Shown here: piece by piece, positions 36,146 to 43,615 of the stretch | How the letters are laid out: each line of letters starts with the position of its first letter | Position numbering within the stretch: the first letter of the stretch is position 1 | Source: JAWLGJ01 sp041685145 | GTDB taxonomy: Bacteria > Pseudomonadota > Alphaproteobacteria > Rhodospirillales > Magnetospirillaceae | DNA length: 64,000 bases | Assembly: GCA_041685145.1 (NCBI GenBank) | Contig: JAWLGJ010000012.1 | Location: 9,546 to 73,545 of the forward strand | Reading direction: 5' to 3' | Position numbers and translations under genes: made by a program | The notes under the pieces: model-generated | The model's input: only the letters and a program-made list of their open reading frames with translations | The model's database searches: none | Told to the model about the DNA's origin: nothing

Positions 36146-36704
36146 CGGCGGCCTCCTGCCACAGTCCGGCGGGTGCCGCGGCGGCGGCCGCCCGCACCAG
36201 TTCGCGGTTCTTCTCCAGCACCTCGCCGGAGAAGCGTTCGGCCAGCGCCTTCGACAGCGCCTCCACCGGCAACAGCCCGGTCACGGCCAGGAAGGCGGCC
36301 AGCAGCGGCACATTCGGCATCGGGCGCCCCAGAACCTCCATCGCCATCGCCGTGGCGTTGATGGCCACCGTCGGGTGCCCGGTGACGGCGCCGACCGCCT
36401 CGGAGGATTCACCGGCATTGGCGAGGATGCCGCCGCCGGCGGCCAGGCCGGCGGTGGTGCCGGGCAGGTGCAGCAGGCCGGGATCCTGCACGATCAGGAA
36501 GCGCGGCGCGTGCACCTGGCTGCGGCGGCGAATGGGGCGGTCGTCGATGCGCACGAAGGCGGTCACCGGGGCGCCCCGGCGCTCGGCGCCGAAGGCGGGA
36601 AAAGCCTGGCAATGGCGGCCGACCTCGAAGGCGGCCGTCGCCAGCAGATAGGCGGCGACGACATTGCCCTGGCCGCCCCGGCCGTGAATGCGGATTTCGA
36701 TCAT
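36138..36704 (-). CDS. 2-oxoacid:ferredoxin oxidoreductase, gamma subunit
   Basis: A 188-residue protein of the PorG/KorC-like gamma family: IRIHGRGGQGNVVAAYLLATAA at the N-terminus, FPAFGAERRGAPVTAFVRI, and NVPLLAAFLAVTGLLP. It is first in the operon gamma-alpha-beta-flavoprotein. The start at 36704 is exactly where family similarity begins. Confidence 0.92.
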   Translation of the reverse strand: MIEIRIHGRGGQGNVVAAYLLATAAFEVGRHCQAFPAFGAERRGAPVTAFVRIDDRPIRRRSQVHAPRFLIVQDPGLLHLPGTTAGLAAGGGILANAGESSEAVGAVTGHPTVAINATAMAMEVLGRPMPNVPLLAAFLAVTGLLPVEALSKALAERFSGEVLEKNRELVRAAAAAAPAGLWQEAADA

Positions 36705-36808
36705 GCGCCCCCCCCAAGCCCCTGGGCCAACCATAGTCCCTGCGGGCGAGGTTGCAAAGCGGTGGCGGCATTCCCCGCGCCGATGGGGGCGCACGGCGGG
36801 CGGCCGGT

Positions 36809-37165
36809 TCAGTTGCGCCGCGGCGGCTCGTCGATCACTTCGGCGGCGGGAAAGGCGGTGACGCCCTCGCCGCCCGCGTGTTCGATGAGGGCGACGTCGC
36901 CGCGGATGCCGCCCTGCTCCAGGGGCAGGGTATTGAAATAGTGCCACACCACCGCCACCGACACCGCCTCGTCGGCCAGATCCTCTTCCTCGAGTTCCTC
37001 CTCGGAGGTCGCCGAATGGTCGCGGAGAACCTCCAGCGAATCGGCGAACATCTCCTCCATCTCGGCCTCCTCGTCGAGGACGGCGTTGACGATTTCCTCG
37101 AATTCCTCGTCTTCGAGGGTATAGCACCACTCGGCCGGCCCGGCCTTGAAATAGATGGCCTTCAT
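36809..37165 (-). CDS. Acidic protein of unknown function
   Basis: A 118-residue, strongly acidic protein. It begins MKAIYFKAGPAEWCYTLEDE and has a Glu/Asp-rich central helix (about 25-70, with EEEAEMEEM and EEELEEEDLADE) and a more ordered C-terminal half. GAGGG precedes the ATG at 37165. No family is recognised; the lack of a signal peptide implies a cytoplasmic location. It is divergent from purU. Confidence 0.7.
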   Translation of the reverse strand: MKAIYFKAGPAEWCYTLEDEEFEEIVNAVLDEEAEMEEMFADSLEVLRDHSATSEEELEEEDLADEAVSVAVVWHYFNTLPLEQGGIRGDVALIEHAGGEGVTAFPAAEVIDEPPRRN

Positions 37166-37387
37166 GTGCCCTCGGCTCCCTCCGATGTTGGTGGCGGGCT
37201 GTGATCCGCCGCCCAAGAGGATGAACTGCGCGACCGCTGGCGCGGTTCCCGTTGCGGCCATCCTTTTTCCGCCCAACCATCCCCCAGGCGTGGCCGCCGT
37301 GCAAGAGGCGGGGCGGGATTGGGCTTGGCGGCCCGCGCGCGCCGGGCTATGACGGGGCCGGCACCAAGCAAGGGGATTGAACGGGCG

Positions 37388-38248
37388 ATGGCCGCTAATC
37401 GCAGATACATCCTTACCATCACCTGCCCCGACACCGTCGGCATCGTCGCGGCGGTGTCGGGCTTCCTGACCGAGCACGACGCCTTCATCACAGAGGCGGC
37501 GCAGTTCGGCGATCCCACCTCGCGGCGCTTTTTCATGCGCATCGTCTTCACCGCCGGCGCCTTGATGCCGCCCCGGGCCGAGCTGGCAAAGCGCTTCATG
37601 GCGGTGGCGCAGCGTTTCCAGATGATCTGGCGCATTCACGACGCCGACGCGCGGCCGCGGGTGGCGATCCTGGTGTCGAAGTTCGGCCACTGCCTGAACG
37701 ACCTGCTGCACCGCTGGTACACCGGCAGCCTGCCGGTGGACATCCCCTGCGTGATCTCGAACCACGAGGACATGCGCCAGATCGTCGAGTGGCATGGCGT
37801 GCCCTACCACCACCTGCCGGTGCGGGCCGAGACCAAGCTGGAGCAGGAGGCCCGCGTCGCCGGCGTCCTGGAGGAGTCCGGCGCCGACCTCGTCGTGCTG
37901 GCGCGCTACATGCAGATTCTGTCGCCGGGCATGTGCGAGCGGCTGGCGGGGCGGGCCATCAACATTCACCACTCGTTCCTGCCCAGCTTCAAGGGCGCCC
38001 GGCCCTATCACCAGGCGCACAAGCGCGGCGTCAAGATCATCGGCGCCACCGCGCACTACGTCACCACCGACCTCGACGAGGGGCCGATCATCGAGCAGGC
38101 GGTGGAGCGCGTCGATCACACCCACACGCCCGAGGATCTGGTCGCCATCGGGCGCGACATCGAGAATGTCGTTCTGGCCCGCGCGGTGCGGTACCACATC
38201 GAGCATCGCGTGTTGCTGAACGGCAACAAGACGGTGGTGTTCCGTTAG
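37388..38248 (+). CDS. purU: Formyltetrahydrofolate deformylase
   Basis: A 286-residue enzyme with an N-terminal ACT domain (YILTITCPDTVGIVAAVSGF, about 8-27) and a C-terminal formyltransferase-like domain bearing LVSKFGHCLNDLL, PCVISNHEDMR, the catalytic INIHHSFLPSFKGARPYHQA and GATAHYVTTDLDEGPIIEQ. It releases formate from 10-formyl-THF. The start at 37388 gives the usual short N-terminus; the ribosome binding site is weak. The crp-like gene follows in 24 bases. Confidence 0.94.
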   Translation: MAANRRYILTITCPDTVGIVAAVSGFLTEHDAFITEAAQFGDPTSRRFFMRIVFTAGALMPPRAELAKRFMAVAQRFQMIWRIHDADARPRVAILVSKFGHCLNDLLHRWYTGSLPVDIPCVISNHEDMRQIVEWHGVPYHHLPVRAETKLEQEARVAGVLEESGADLVVLARYMQILSPGMCERLAGRAINIHHSFLPSFKGARPYHQAHKRGVKIIGATAHYVTTDLDEGPIIEQAVERVDHTHTPEDLVAIGRDIENVVLARAVRYHIEHRVLLNGNKTVVFR

Positions 38249-38272
38249 GGCGGATTGGGCTACCATCGGGGC

Positions 38273-38983
38273 ATGAGCGACATACCCGCCGACGCGCGCC
38301 CGGGCCTGGACGGCATCCGCATCCTGGAAGGCATGGGGACCGAGCAGCGGGCCCGCCTGGAGCGGGCCTGCCGCTTCCGCCGCTATGCGCCGGGCGAACA
38401 GATCATCGACTGCGAGAGCGGCAGCCGCGACATCTTCTTCGTGGTCGAGGGGCGCGTGCGGGTGGTGAACTATTCGCTGTCCGGCCGCGAGGTGGCCCTG
38501 GACGACATCGACGCCGGTGGCTATTTCGGCGAACTCGCCGCCATCGACGGCGCGCCGCGCTCGGCGACGGTGGTGGCCAAGACCGACGCCGTCTGCGCCG
38601 CCTGTCCGCCGGATGCCTTCGTCGAGGCGGCGGTGCATTCCCCGGCGGTGGCGCTGAGCCTGATGCGCGGGCTGGCGCAGATCATCCGCCGCAGCACCGA
38701 CCGTATCATGGACCTTTCGACCCTGGGCTCCAACAACCGCGTCCATGCCGAGGTGCTGCGCCTGGCGCGCCGGGCGATGGCCGAGCCGCACGGCGACGGG
38801 GCGGTGATCGACCCCCTGCCGTCGCATTCCGAGATCGCCAGCCGCGTCAGCACCACCCGCGAAACGGTGGCGCGGGTGCTGAACGACCTGGCGCGGCAGG
38901 GCGTGGTGCGGCGCCAGAAGAACGCCCTGCACGTCCTGGACGTCGGCCGCCTGGAGCAGATGGTCGAAACCGTGCGCGGCTGA
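38273..38983 (+). CDS. CRP-like cAMP-responsive regulator
   Basis: A 236-residue Crp/Fnr protein that differs from the four DNR-like ones. The phosphate-binding cassette GYFGELAAIDGAPRSATVVA contains the FGEL and RSA elements used for cyclic AMP binding. The recognition helix STTRETVARVL follows the CRP type (RETV.R), predicting TGTGA-type half-sites. Two TGTGA-N6-TCAC sites lie 1.4 kb downstream, in front of two candidate small RNAs. Ligand and target are inferences from these motifs. Confidence 0.85.
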   Translation: MSDIPADARPGLDGIRILEGMGTEQRARLERACRFRRYAPGEQIIDCESGSRDIFFVVEGRVRVVNYSLSGREVALDDIDAGGYFGELAAIDGAPRSATVVAKTDAVCAACPPDAFVEAAVHSPAVALSLMRGLAQIIRRSTDRIMDLSTLGSNNRVHAEVLRLARRAMAEPHGDGAVIDPLPSHSEIASRVSTTRETVARVLNDLARQGVVRRQKNALHVLDVGRLEQMVETVRG

Positions 38984-38987
38984 GCGG

Positions 38988-39788
38988 ATGGCCCCCGTGG
39001 TCGAGGTTTTCGCCGACGTGCCGCTGGTGTGGATGGGCATCCTCGCCAGCCTGATGGCGGGCCTCGCGGCGGGGCTGGGGGCGCTGCCGGTTTACGTCGT
39101 GCGGGGAATCAGCCGCCGCAGCCAGGACGTGATGCTGGGGGCGGCGGCGGGGCTGATGCTGGGCGCGACGGCGTTCTCGCTGGTGCTGCCGGGGCTGGCG
39201 GCGGCGGCCACTATGGTGCCGGCGCTGCTGTCGCCGGTGCTGATCGGCGTGGGCATGTTCGCCGGCGCGGCGCTGCTGGCGGCGATCCATCACCTGCTGC
39301 CGCACGAGCATTTCGTGAAGGGGCGCGAGGCCGCCGCCGGCACGCGCATCCGGCGGGCGTGGCTGTTCGTCATCGCCATCACCATCCACAACTTCCCCGA
39401 GGGGCTGGCGGTGGGGGTGTCGTTCGGCGGCGGCGACGTCGGCAACGGCCTGGCGGTGACGGCGGCGATCTTCCTGCAGAACCTGCCCGAGGGTTTCGTG
39501 GTGGCTCTGGCGCTGCTGGGGCTGGGGTGGGCGCCGACGCCGGCGGTGCTGCTGGCGCTGGGCACCGGGGCGGTGGAAACGGTGGGCGGATTCGTCGGCG
39601 CCGGCCTGGTGTCGCTGTCGGCGGCCCTGCTGCCCTGGGGGATGGCGCTGGCGGCGGGGGCGATGCTGTTCGTGATCAGTCACGAGGTCATCCCCGAAAC
39701 CCACCGCAACGGCCACGAAACCCCGGCCACGTTCGGGCTCATGGGCGGCTTCGTGATGATGATGTTTCTGGACACCGCCCTGGCCTGA
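38988..39788 (+). CDS. ZIP family metal transporter
   Basis: A 266-residue protein with about eight transmembrane helices. The metal-binding helices carry IHNFPEGLAVG and LQNLPEGFVVAL; a third site is VISHEVIPETHRNGHE; a cytoplasmic loop has HHLLPHEHFVKG. ZIP proteins import zinc or related divalent cations. It begins five bases after the crp-like gene, so the two may be cotranscribed. Confidence 0.9.
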   Translation: MAPVVEVFADVPLVWMGILASLMAGLAAGLGALPVYVVRGISRRSQDVMLGAAAGLMLGATAFSLVLPGLAAAATMVPALLSPVLIGVGMFAGAALLAAIHHLLPHEHFVKGREAAAGTRIRRAWLFVIAITIHNFPEGLAVGVSFGGGDVGNGLAVTAAIFLQNLPEGFVVALALLGLGWAPTPAVLLALGTGAVETVGGFVGAGLVSLSAALLPWGMALAAGAMLFVISHEVIPETHRNGHETPATFGLMGGFVMMMFLDTALA

Positions 39789-39808
39789 GGTATATGTGGC
39801 GGCCCCTA

Positions 39809-39822
39809 CTAACGGGCGTTAG
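39809..39822. promoter_or_regulatory. Inverted repeat CTAAC-N4-GTTAG upstream of bacterioferritin
   Basis: CTAACGGGCGTTAG, five-base arms, 34 bases before the bacterioferritin start. The TTAAC/GTTAA-like arms resemble an NnrR/FNR-type site, but an iron regulator operator is equally possible. Confidence 0.4.
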
Positions 39823-39855
39823 CATTGCGCCAGCCTCATGGAGCAAAGGTGTGCG

Positions 39856-40368
39856 ATGTACGACAAAAGCATCGAGATTTTGAACCGGGTCATTGCCGAC
39901 GAAATGTCGGCCATCCACCAGTATATGTATTTCCACTTTCACTGCGACGATCAGGGCTTCGATCCGCTGGCCGCCCTGTTCCGGCGCATTGCCATCGACG
40001 AGATGATGCACATCGAGCGCGTCGCCGAGCGCATCCTGTTCCTGAAGGGCGAAGTGGAAATGGTGGCGTCGGAGAACGTTAAGAAGATTCACGACGTCGG
40101 CGAAATGCTGGCCACGGCCGCCGCGATGGAGATGCAGAACATCCGCGACTACAACCAGTGGGCGCTGGAATGCGGCCAGGCCGGCGACTCCGGCTCGCGC
40201 AAGCTGCTGGAGGATCTCGTCGCCGAGGAGGAGCGCCATTTCGGCCTCTATGACGACGAAACCGACAACCTCAAGCGTTTCGGCGAGCGCTACCTGGCGC
40301 TGCAGTCCATCGAACGGTCGCGCTCCGGCGGCGGCGGTGGCGACGCCGGCGCCGGCGCCGGCGCCTGA
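39856..40368 (+). CDS. bfr: Bacterioferritin
   Basis: A 170-residue iron-storage subunit. Ferroxidase ligands are visible in ADEMSAIHQYMYF (Glu), IDEMMHIERVAERILFL (Glu and His), AAAMEMQNI (Glu) and LVAEEERHFGLYD (Glu and His). The methionine of DEMMH is the likely haem axial ligand (Met52 in the classic proteins). A glycine/alanine-rich tail of about 15 residues (SGGGGGDAGAGAGA) extends beyond the usual C-terminus. AAAGG precedes the ATG at 39856. Typical partners lie around: ZIP transporter and a possible metal-related operator. Confidence 0.93.
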   Translation: MYDKSIEILNRVIADEMSAIHQYMYFHFHCDDQGFDPLAALFRRIAIDEMMHIERVAERILFLKGEVEMVASENVKKIHDVGEMLATAAAMEMQNIRDYNQWALECGQAGDSGSRKLLEDLVAEEERHFGLYDDETDNLKRFGERYLALQSIERSRSGGGGGDAGAGAGA

Positions 40369-40379
40369 TGTGTCGGGGA

Positions 40380-40395
40380 TGTGACGGCCGTCACT
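40380..40395 (+). promoter_or_regulatory. CRP-type site 1 (TGTGA-N6-TCAC)
   Basis: TGTGACGGCCGTCACT, whose inner 14 bases are a perfect palindrome. A -10-like element CAGGAT starts exactly 37 bases after the site start, placing the site near -41. Confidence 0.65.
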
Positions 40396-40428
40396 GCCGC
40401 CGCCCCCGCGCTTGTGCAGGATGAGCCC

Positions 40429-40497
40429 TGGCCGGCTTCTCCGGCTGCGCATTCCTTCACTCCAGGCCGGACGTCCGTGACGTCCGGCCTTTCTTTT
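40429..40497 (+). ncRNA. Candidate CRP-controlled small RNA, copy 1
   Basis: Predicted transcript of about 70 bases. It holds a hairpin CCGG-CTTCT-CCGG (40432-40444), the block GCGCATTC (40447-40454), a pyrimidine-rich single strand ending ACTCC (40459-40463), and a terminator stem (40464-40475 with 40479-40490) followed by TTCTTTT. Every block recurs in the same order in copy 2, with similar spacing. No open frame fits. The terminator may also serve bfr. Confidence 0.55.
40464..40497 (+). terminator. Intrinsic terminator (bfr / small RNA copy 1)
   Basis: A perfect 12-base-pair stem with a three-base loop, followed by TTCTTTT. Confidence 0.85.
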
Positions 40498-40510
40498 GTT
40501 CCGGCACGGA

Positions 40511-40526
40511 TGTGACGGCGATCACA
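40511..40526 (+). promoter_or_regulatory. CRP-type site 2 (TGTGA-N6-TCACA)
   Basis: TGTGACGGCGATCACA matches the CRP consensus arms perfectly. CAGACT, a -10-like element, starts 37 bases after the site start, the same distance as in copy 1. Confidence 0.7.
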
Positions 40527-40559
40527 GCCCCAGGGGGCGGGAACTGGCAGACTGCTTCA

Positions 40560-40636
40560 CGGCACCGGCCTTTCCGGCGGTGTCGCGCATTCTTCCCACC
40601 ACTCCGGTCGGGCGGTTCGCCGCCCGACCTTTTTTC
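40560..40636 (+). ncRNA. Candidate CRP-controlled small RNA, copy 2
   Basis: Predicted transcript of about 75 bases. It has CCGG-CCTTT-CCGG (40565-40577), GCGCATTC (40585-40592), TTCCCACCACTCC, and a terminator stem (40606-40615 with 40620-40629) capped by TTCG and followed by six T. It is a diverged paralogue of copy 1. The exposed pyrimidine tracts could pair with ribosome binding sites, as in known alphaproteobacterial anti-Shine-Dalgarno RNAs. Confidence 0.6.
40606..40635 (+). terminator. Intrinsic terminator (small RNA copy 2)
   Basis: A perfect ten-base-pair stem with a TTCG tetraloop followed by TTTTTT. Confidence 0.9.
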
Positions 40637-40641
40637 CGGGA

Positions 40642-41184
40642 TCAGGTCTGGTCGCCGCCGGGGCCGAGTGGGCGGTGCATGATGACGACGTCGACCCAGC
40701 GCCCGAACTTCCAGCCAACTCCCCGCAGCACGCCCTCCTGCCGAAAACCCAGGCTGGCGTGCAGGCGCACCGAAGCGACGTTGGCGGAGTCGCCGATGAC
40801 GGCGATCATCTGGCGGTAGCCAAGTTCGCCGCACCCTTCGATGAGCCGCGACAGCAGCGCCCGCCCGATGCCGCGCCGCACCGCATCGGGGGCGACGTAG
40901 ATGGAGTCCTCGATGGTGTAGCGATAGGCCGATCGCGTGCGGAAAGGCCCGGCATAGGCAAAGCCCAGCACGCGGCCTTCCTGCGCGGCGACCAGGAACG
41001 GCAGGCCGCGTTCGCGCACGCCCTGCCAGCGCCGCCGCATCTCCTCGGCGTCTGGCGGTTCCTCCTCGAAGGAGGCGGCGGTGTTGGCCACGTAATGGGC
41101 ATAGACGGCGGCGACGCCGGGTATATCGTCGGCGGCGGCCTCGCGGACGACCACCGACAGCGGATCGCTGGCTGGCATGGTCAT
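40642..41184 (-). CDS. GNAT N-acetyltransferase, phosphinothricin/methionine-sulfone type
   Basis: A 180-residue acetyltransferase of the Pat/MddA/YncA group. Evidence: AVYAHYVANTAASFEEEPPD near the N-terminus, YRYTIEDSIYVAPDAVRRG, the acetyl-CoA loop RRGIGRALLSRLIEGC, and the tail LHASLGFRQEGVLRGVGWKFGRWVDVVIM. It likely acetylates small amino-acid analogues such as methionine sulfone or sulfoximine. It overlaps the upstream N-formylglutamate amidohydrolase stop (ATGA at 41184). Confidence 0.9.
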   Translation of the reverse strand: MTMPASDPLSVVVREAAADDIPGVAAVYAHYVANTAASFEEEPPDAEEMRRRWQGVRERGLPFLVAAQEGRVLGFAYAGPFRTRSAYRYTIEDSIYVAPDAVRRGIGRALLSRLIEGCGELGYRQMIAVIGDSANVASVRLHASLGFRQEGVLRGVGWKFGRWVDVVIMHRPLGPGGDQT

Positions 41185-42071
41185 CGCGACGGCCGCAGCT
41201 CCTCCCAGGGCAGCGCCGCCAGGGCGCCCACCATGCTTTCGAGATCCTTGGACAAGCGGTCGAAGCCGTCGTTGCGCCGGTGCAGGGCCTCGTCCATGTA
41301 CAGGCGCCGGTTCAGTTCGACCTGCACGACGTGGACGCCCTGGCGCGGCCGCCCGTAATGGCGGGTGGTGAAGCCGCCGGCATAGGGGGCGTTGCGCACC
41401 ACCTCATAGCCCAGCGCCGTCAGCGTCACCTCGGCCATCTGGACGACGATGGGGGCGCAGGAACTGCCGAAGCAGTCGCCCAGCACCACGTCGACGCCCG
41501 CGCCGTTGCGCCCCGAGCGGCCGCCGGCCCCGGCCGAGGGCATCGAGTGGCAGTCCACCAGCACACAGCAGCCGAAGCGTTCGACGGTGCCGTCGATCAG
41601 GGCGCCCAGGGCCCGATGATAGGGGCGGTAGAACCGGCTGATGCGCTCCTCGGCCTCGGCGAAGGTCAGCTTGCGGCGATAGATTTCGGCGCCGCTGGCG
41701 ACGACGCGGGCGATGGTGCCCAGGCCCGCCGCCACCCGCGGTGAGGCGGCGTTGACATGCGCGGGCAGCGAGTCGGCGAACATGGCCGGGTCCAACTCGT
41801 AGGGTTCGCGGTTGGGGTCGACATAGGCGCGCGGGAACAGCGCCCGCAACAGCGGCGCCCCATGCGCCGGCGCGTGGGCGAACAGCTCGTCGACGAAACT
41901 GTCCTCCGAGCGCCGCAGCCCGCGCTCGTCCAGCGCCGCCGCGTCCAGGAAATCGGCGGGATAGTCGCTGCCGCTGTGCGGCGAGGCGAACACCAGCGGC
42001 ACCGTCTGTTCCGCGGGCGCCAGGATCTGCACCGCCCGCGCTATATCGCTGTCCGGCAAGAAGCTGTCCAT
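41181..42071 (-). CDS. N-formylglutamate amidohydrolase family protein
   Basis: About 296 residues. Family motifs: FASPHSGSDYPADF near the N-terminus, LRRSEDSFVDELFAHAP, YVDPNREPYELDPAMF, RFYRPYHRALGALI, VLVDCHSMPSAG, and HYGRPRQGVHVVQVELNRRLYM. It hydrolyses N-formylglutamate or related acyl-amino acids, usually in histidine degradation, but no hut genes are nearby. The start is uncertain: ATG 42071 fits the family N-terminus, while ATG 42107 has GGGAGG touching it, too close to act. Confidence 0.88.
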   Translation of the reverse strand: MDSFLPDSDIARAVQILAPAEQTVPLVFASPHSGSDYPADFLDAAALDERGLRRSEDSFVDELFAHAPAHGAPLLRALFPRAYVDPNREPYELDPAMFADSLPAHVNAASPRVAAGLGTIARVVASGAEIYRRKLTFAEAEERISRFYRPYHRALGALIDGTVERFGCCVLVDCHSMPSAGAGGRSGRNGAGVDVVLGDCFGSSCAPIVVQMAEVTLTALGYEVVRNAPYAGGFTTRHYGRPRQGVHVVQVELNRRLYMDEALHRRNDGFDRLSKDLESMVGALAALPWEELRPSR

Positions 42072-42194
42072 GCTGTCTGGTTTAGTGCAAACGCCCCGTC
42101 CTGTCATCCTCCCAGCCGTGGCGTCGGCGCGAATGCAGGGGCTTGCAATGCCGGCGCCGAGGCGCTAAAAGGCAGCCCTCACCCCACGACGGAT

Positions 42195-42269
42195 GGGCGC
42201 GTAGCTCAGCGGGAGAGCACTACGTTGACATCGTAGGGGTCGCTGGTTCAATCCCAGCCGCGCCCACCA
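42195..42269 (+). tRNA. tRNA-Val (GAC)
   Basis: Cloverleaf on the plus strand: acceptor GGGCGCG with CGCGCCC, D-arm GCTC/GAGC, anticodon stem CTACG/CGTAG around the loop TTGACAT (anticodon GAC), T-arm GCTGG/CCAGC with TTCAATC, and encoded CCA at 42267-42269. Its 3' end overlaps the opposite-strand histidine kinase gene. Confidence 0.95.
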
Positions 42270-43612
42270 TCTTTTTCGTATTCCAGTATCACCACCGCCT
42301 CGAAACCATCGCTCTGGCCGCCGGCCGGCGAGCGGATGACGAGACGGCCGCCGCTTTGGCGCAGGATGGCCTCGGCGATGGCGAGGCCCAGCCCGGCGCC
42401 TTCGCCCGTGCCGGTGCCGCGCGCGAAGCGGTGGGTGAGGGTGGCCAGTGTTGCGGCGGGGACGACGGGGCCGGCGTTGACCACATGCACGGCACCGTCG
42501 GCGTCGATGCGCACCGTCACCGGCGCCCCGGGGGTGCCGTGGACGAGGGCGTTCTCGACCAGATTGGCCATGACGATGCCGAAGCCATCGATGTCGACGG
42601 CCGCCTCCAGCCGGGCGTGACCGCCGTCGTCGAGGCGCAGCCGCCCGCGCCCGCGCTGGTCGCGCGCATACTCGTCCACCACCGCGCGCAGGGCGGGAAG
42701 CAGGTCCACCCGCCCGCCGCCCGCGCCGATGCCGGCATCGGCGCGGGCGAGTTGCAGCAGCTTGCTCACCAGCCGTTGCAGGCGCCTGAGCGTCGCCTCG
42801 ATGCGGTCCACCCGCTCGGCGTTGGGGCCGTCGGCCAGCGCGGCGGCGAGCCGCTGCGTCTGGGCGAGGGCGGCGGCGATGGGGGTGCGCAGTTCATGGG
42901 CGCTGTTGGCGGCAAAGCTGCGCTCGGCCTCGACGGCGGCGCGCAGGCGGGCGAGCAGGTGGTCCACGGCGGCGGCGATGGGGGCAAGCTCGTCGGGCAG
43001 GGGCTGACGGTCCAGCGGGGCGAGGTTGTCGCCGCCGCGCCGCTCGATGGCGTCCCGCAGCGCCGCCACCGGCCGCAGGCCCCGCCGCACGATGGCGGCG
43101 ATGGCAAGGGCGCTCAGCGGCACCAGGAGCAGCACCGGCAGCAACAGCATCGCGGCGCTTTCGACCAGCGCCTCGCGGCGGTGAGCCAGGGGCTCGGCCA
43201 CCTGGATGAACACCGTGTCGCTGATGGTGGGTTCGGTATAGACGCGGAACCCGGCGGTGTTGCTGAAGCCCCGTGCCAGCGGCACCGCGAACGCCGCCTC
43301 GCGGGCGTCGTGGGAGCGCAGCAACACCCGCCCGCTGCCGTCGCGCACCTGATAGGTGAGATACTCGCGGTGTTCGGCGATGCCGGTGGCGGCGGCGGTA
43401 AGCGGCGGCTCCAGCGTCTCCTGCGCGAACAGGTCGGCGACGGCCAGCGGCAGCAGGCGCTGCGCCGTCTCCTGCAAGGCGCTGTCGAAGGCCTCGTTGA
43501 GTTCGTGGCGAATCACCGCCGTCGAAACCGCGGCGGCCAGCAGCCACAGGACCGCCACCAGCCCCGTCAGCGCCAGCGTCAGCCGCCGTGAAATGCTGTC
43601 GGGGCGCGTCAC
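42248..43612 (-). CDS. Sensor histidine kinase (QseC-like)
   Basis: A 454-residue kinase with GTG start. Two transmembrane helices (about 10-33 and 151-175) bracket a periplasmic sensor region with a VFIQVAEPLAHRRE segment. HAMP follows, then the dimerisation motif SAHELRTPIAAALAQTQ (phospho-His about 242), N-box NLVENALVHGTPG and G-box GEGAGLGLAIAEAIL. It phosphorylates the response regulator encoded three bases upstream. Its last seven codons and stop come from the antisense strand of tRNA-Val (42248-42269). Confidence 0.9.
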   Translation of the reverse strand: MTRPDSISRRLTLALTGLVAVLWLLAAAVSTAVIRHELNEAFDSALQETAQRLLPLAVADLFAQETLEPPLTAAATGIAEHREYLTYQVRDGSGRVLLRSHDAREAAFAVPLARGFSNTAGFRVYTEPTISDTVFIQVAEPLAHRREALVESAAMLLLPVLLLVPLSALAIAAIVRRGLRPVAALRDAIERRGGDNLAPLDRQPLPDELAPIAAAVDHLLARLRAAVEAERSFAANSAHELRTPIAAALAQTQRLAAALADGPNAERVDRIEATLRRLQRLVSKLLQLARADAGIGAGGGRVDLLPALRAVVDEYARDQRGRGRLRLDDGGHARLEAAVDIDGFGIVMANLVENALVHGTPGAPVTVRIDADGAVHVVNAGPVVPAATLATLTHRFARGTGTGEGAGLGLAIAEAILRQSGGRLVIRSPAGGQSDGFEAVVILEYEKDGGRGWD

Positions 43613-43615
43613 GGC

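Noticed and set aside
38273..38983. Assigning this Crp/Fnr gene as another DNR-like regulator
   Set aside because: Its phosphate-binding cassette (FGEL, RSA) and RETV recognition helix follow CRP, unlike the four E..SR proteins.
42195..42269. tRNA-Val as an integration site for a mobile element
   Set aside because: There is no integrase, no repeated tRNA 3' end and no phage-like genes on either side; neighbours are housekeeping genes.
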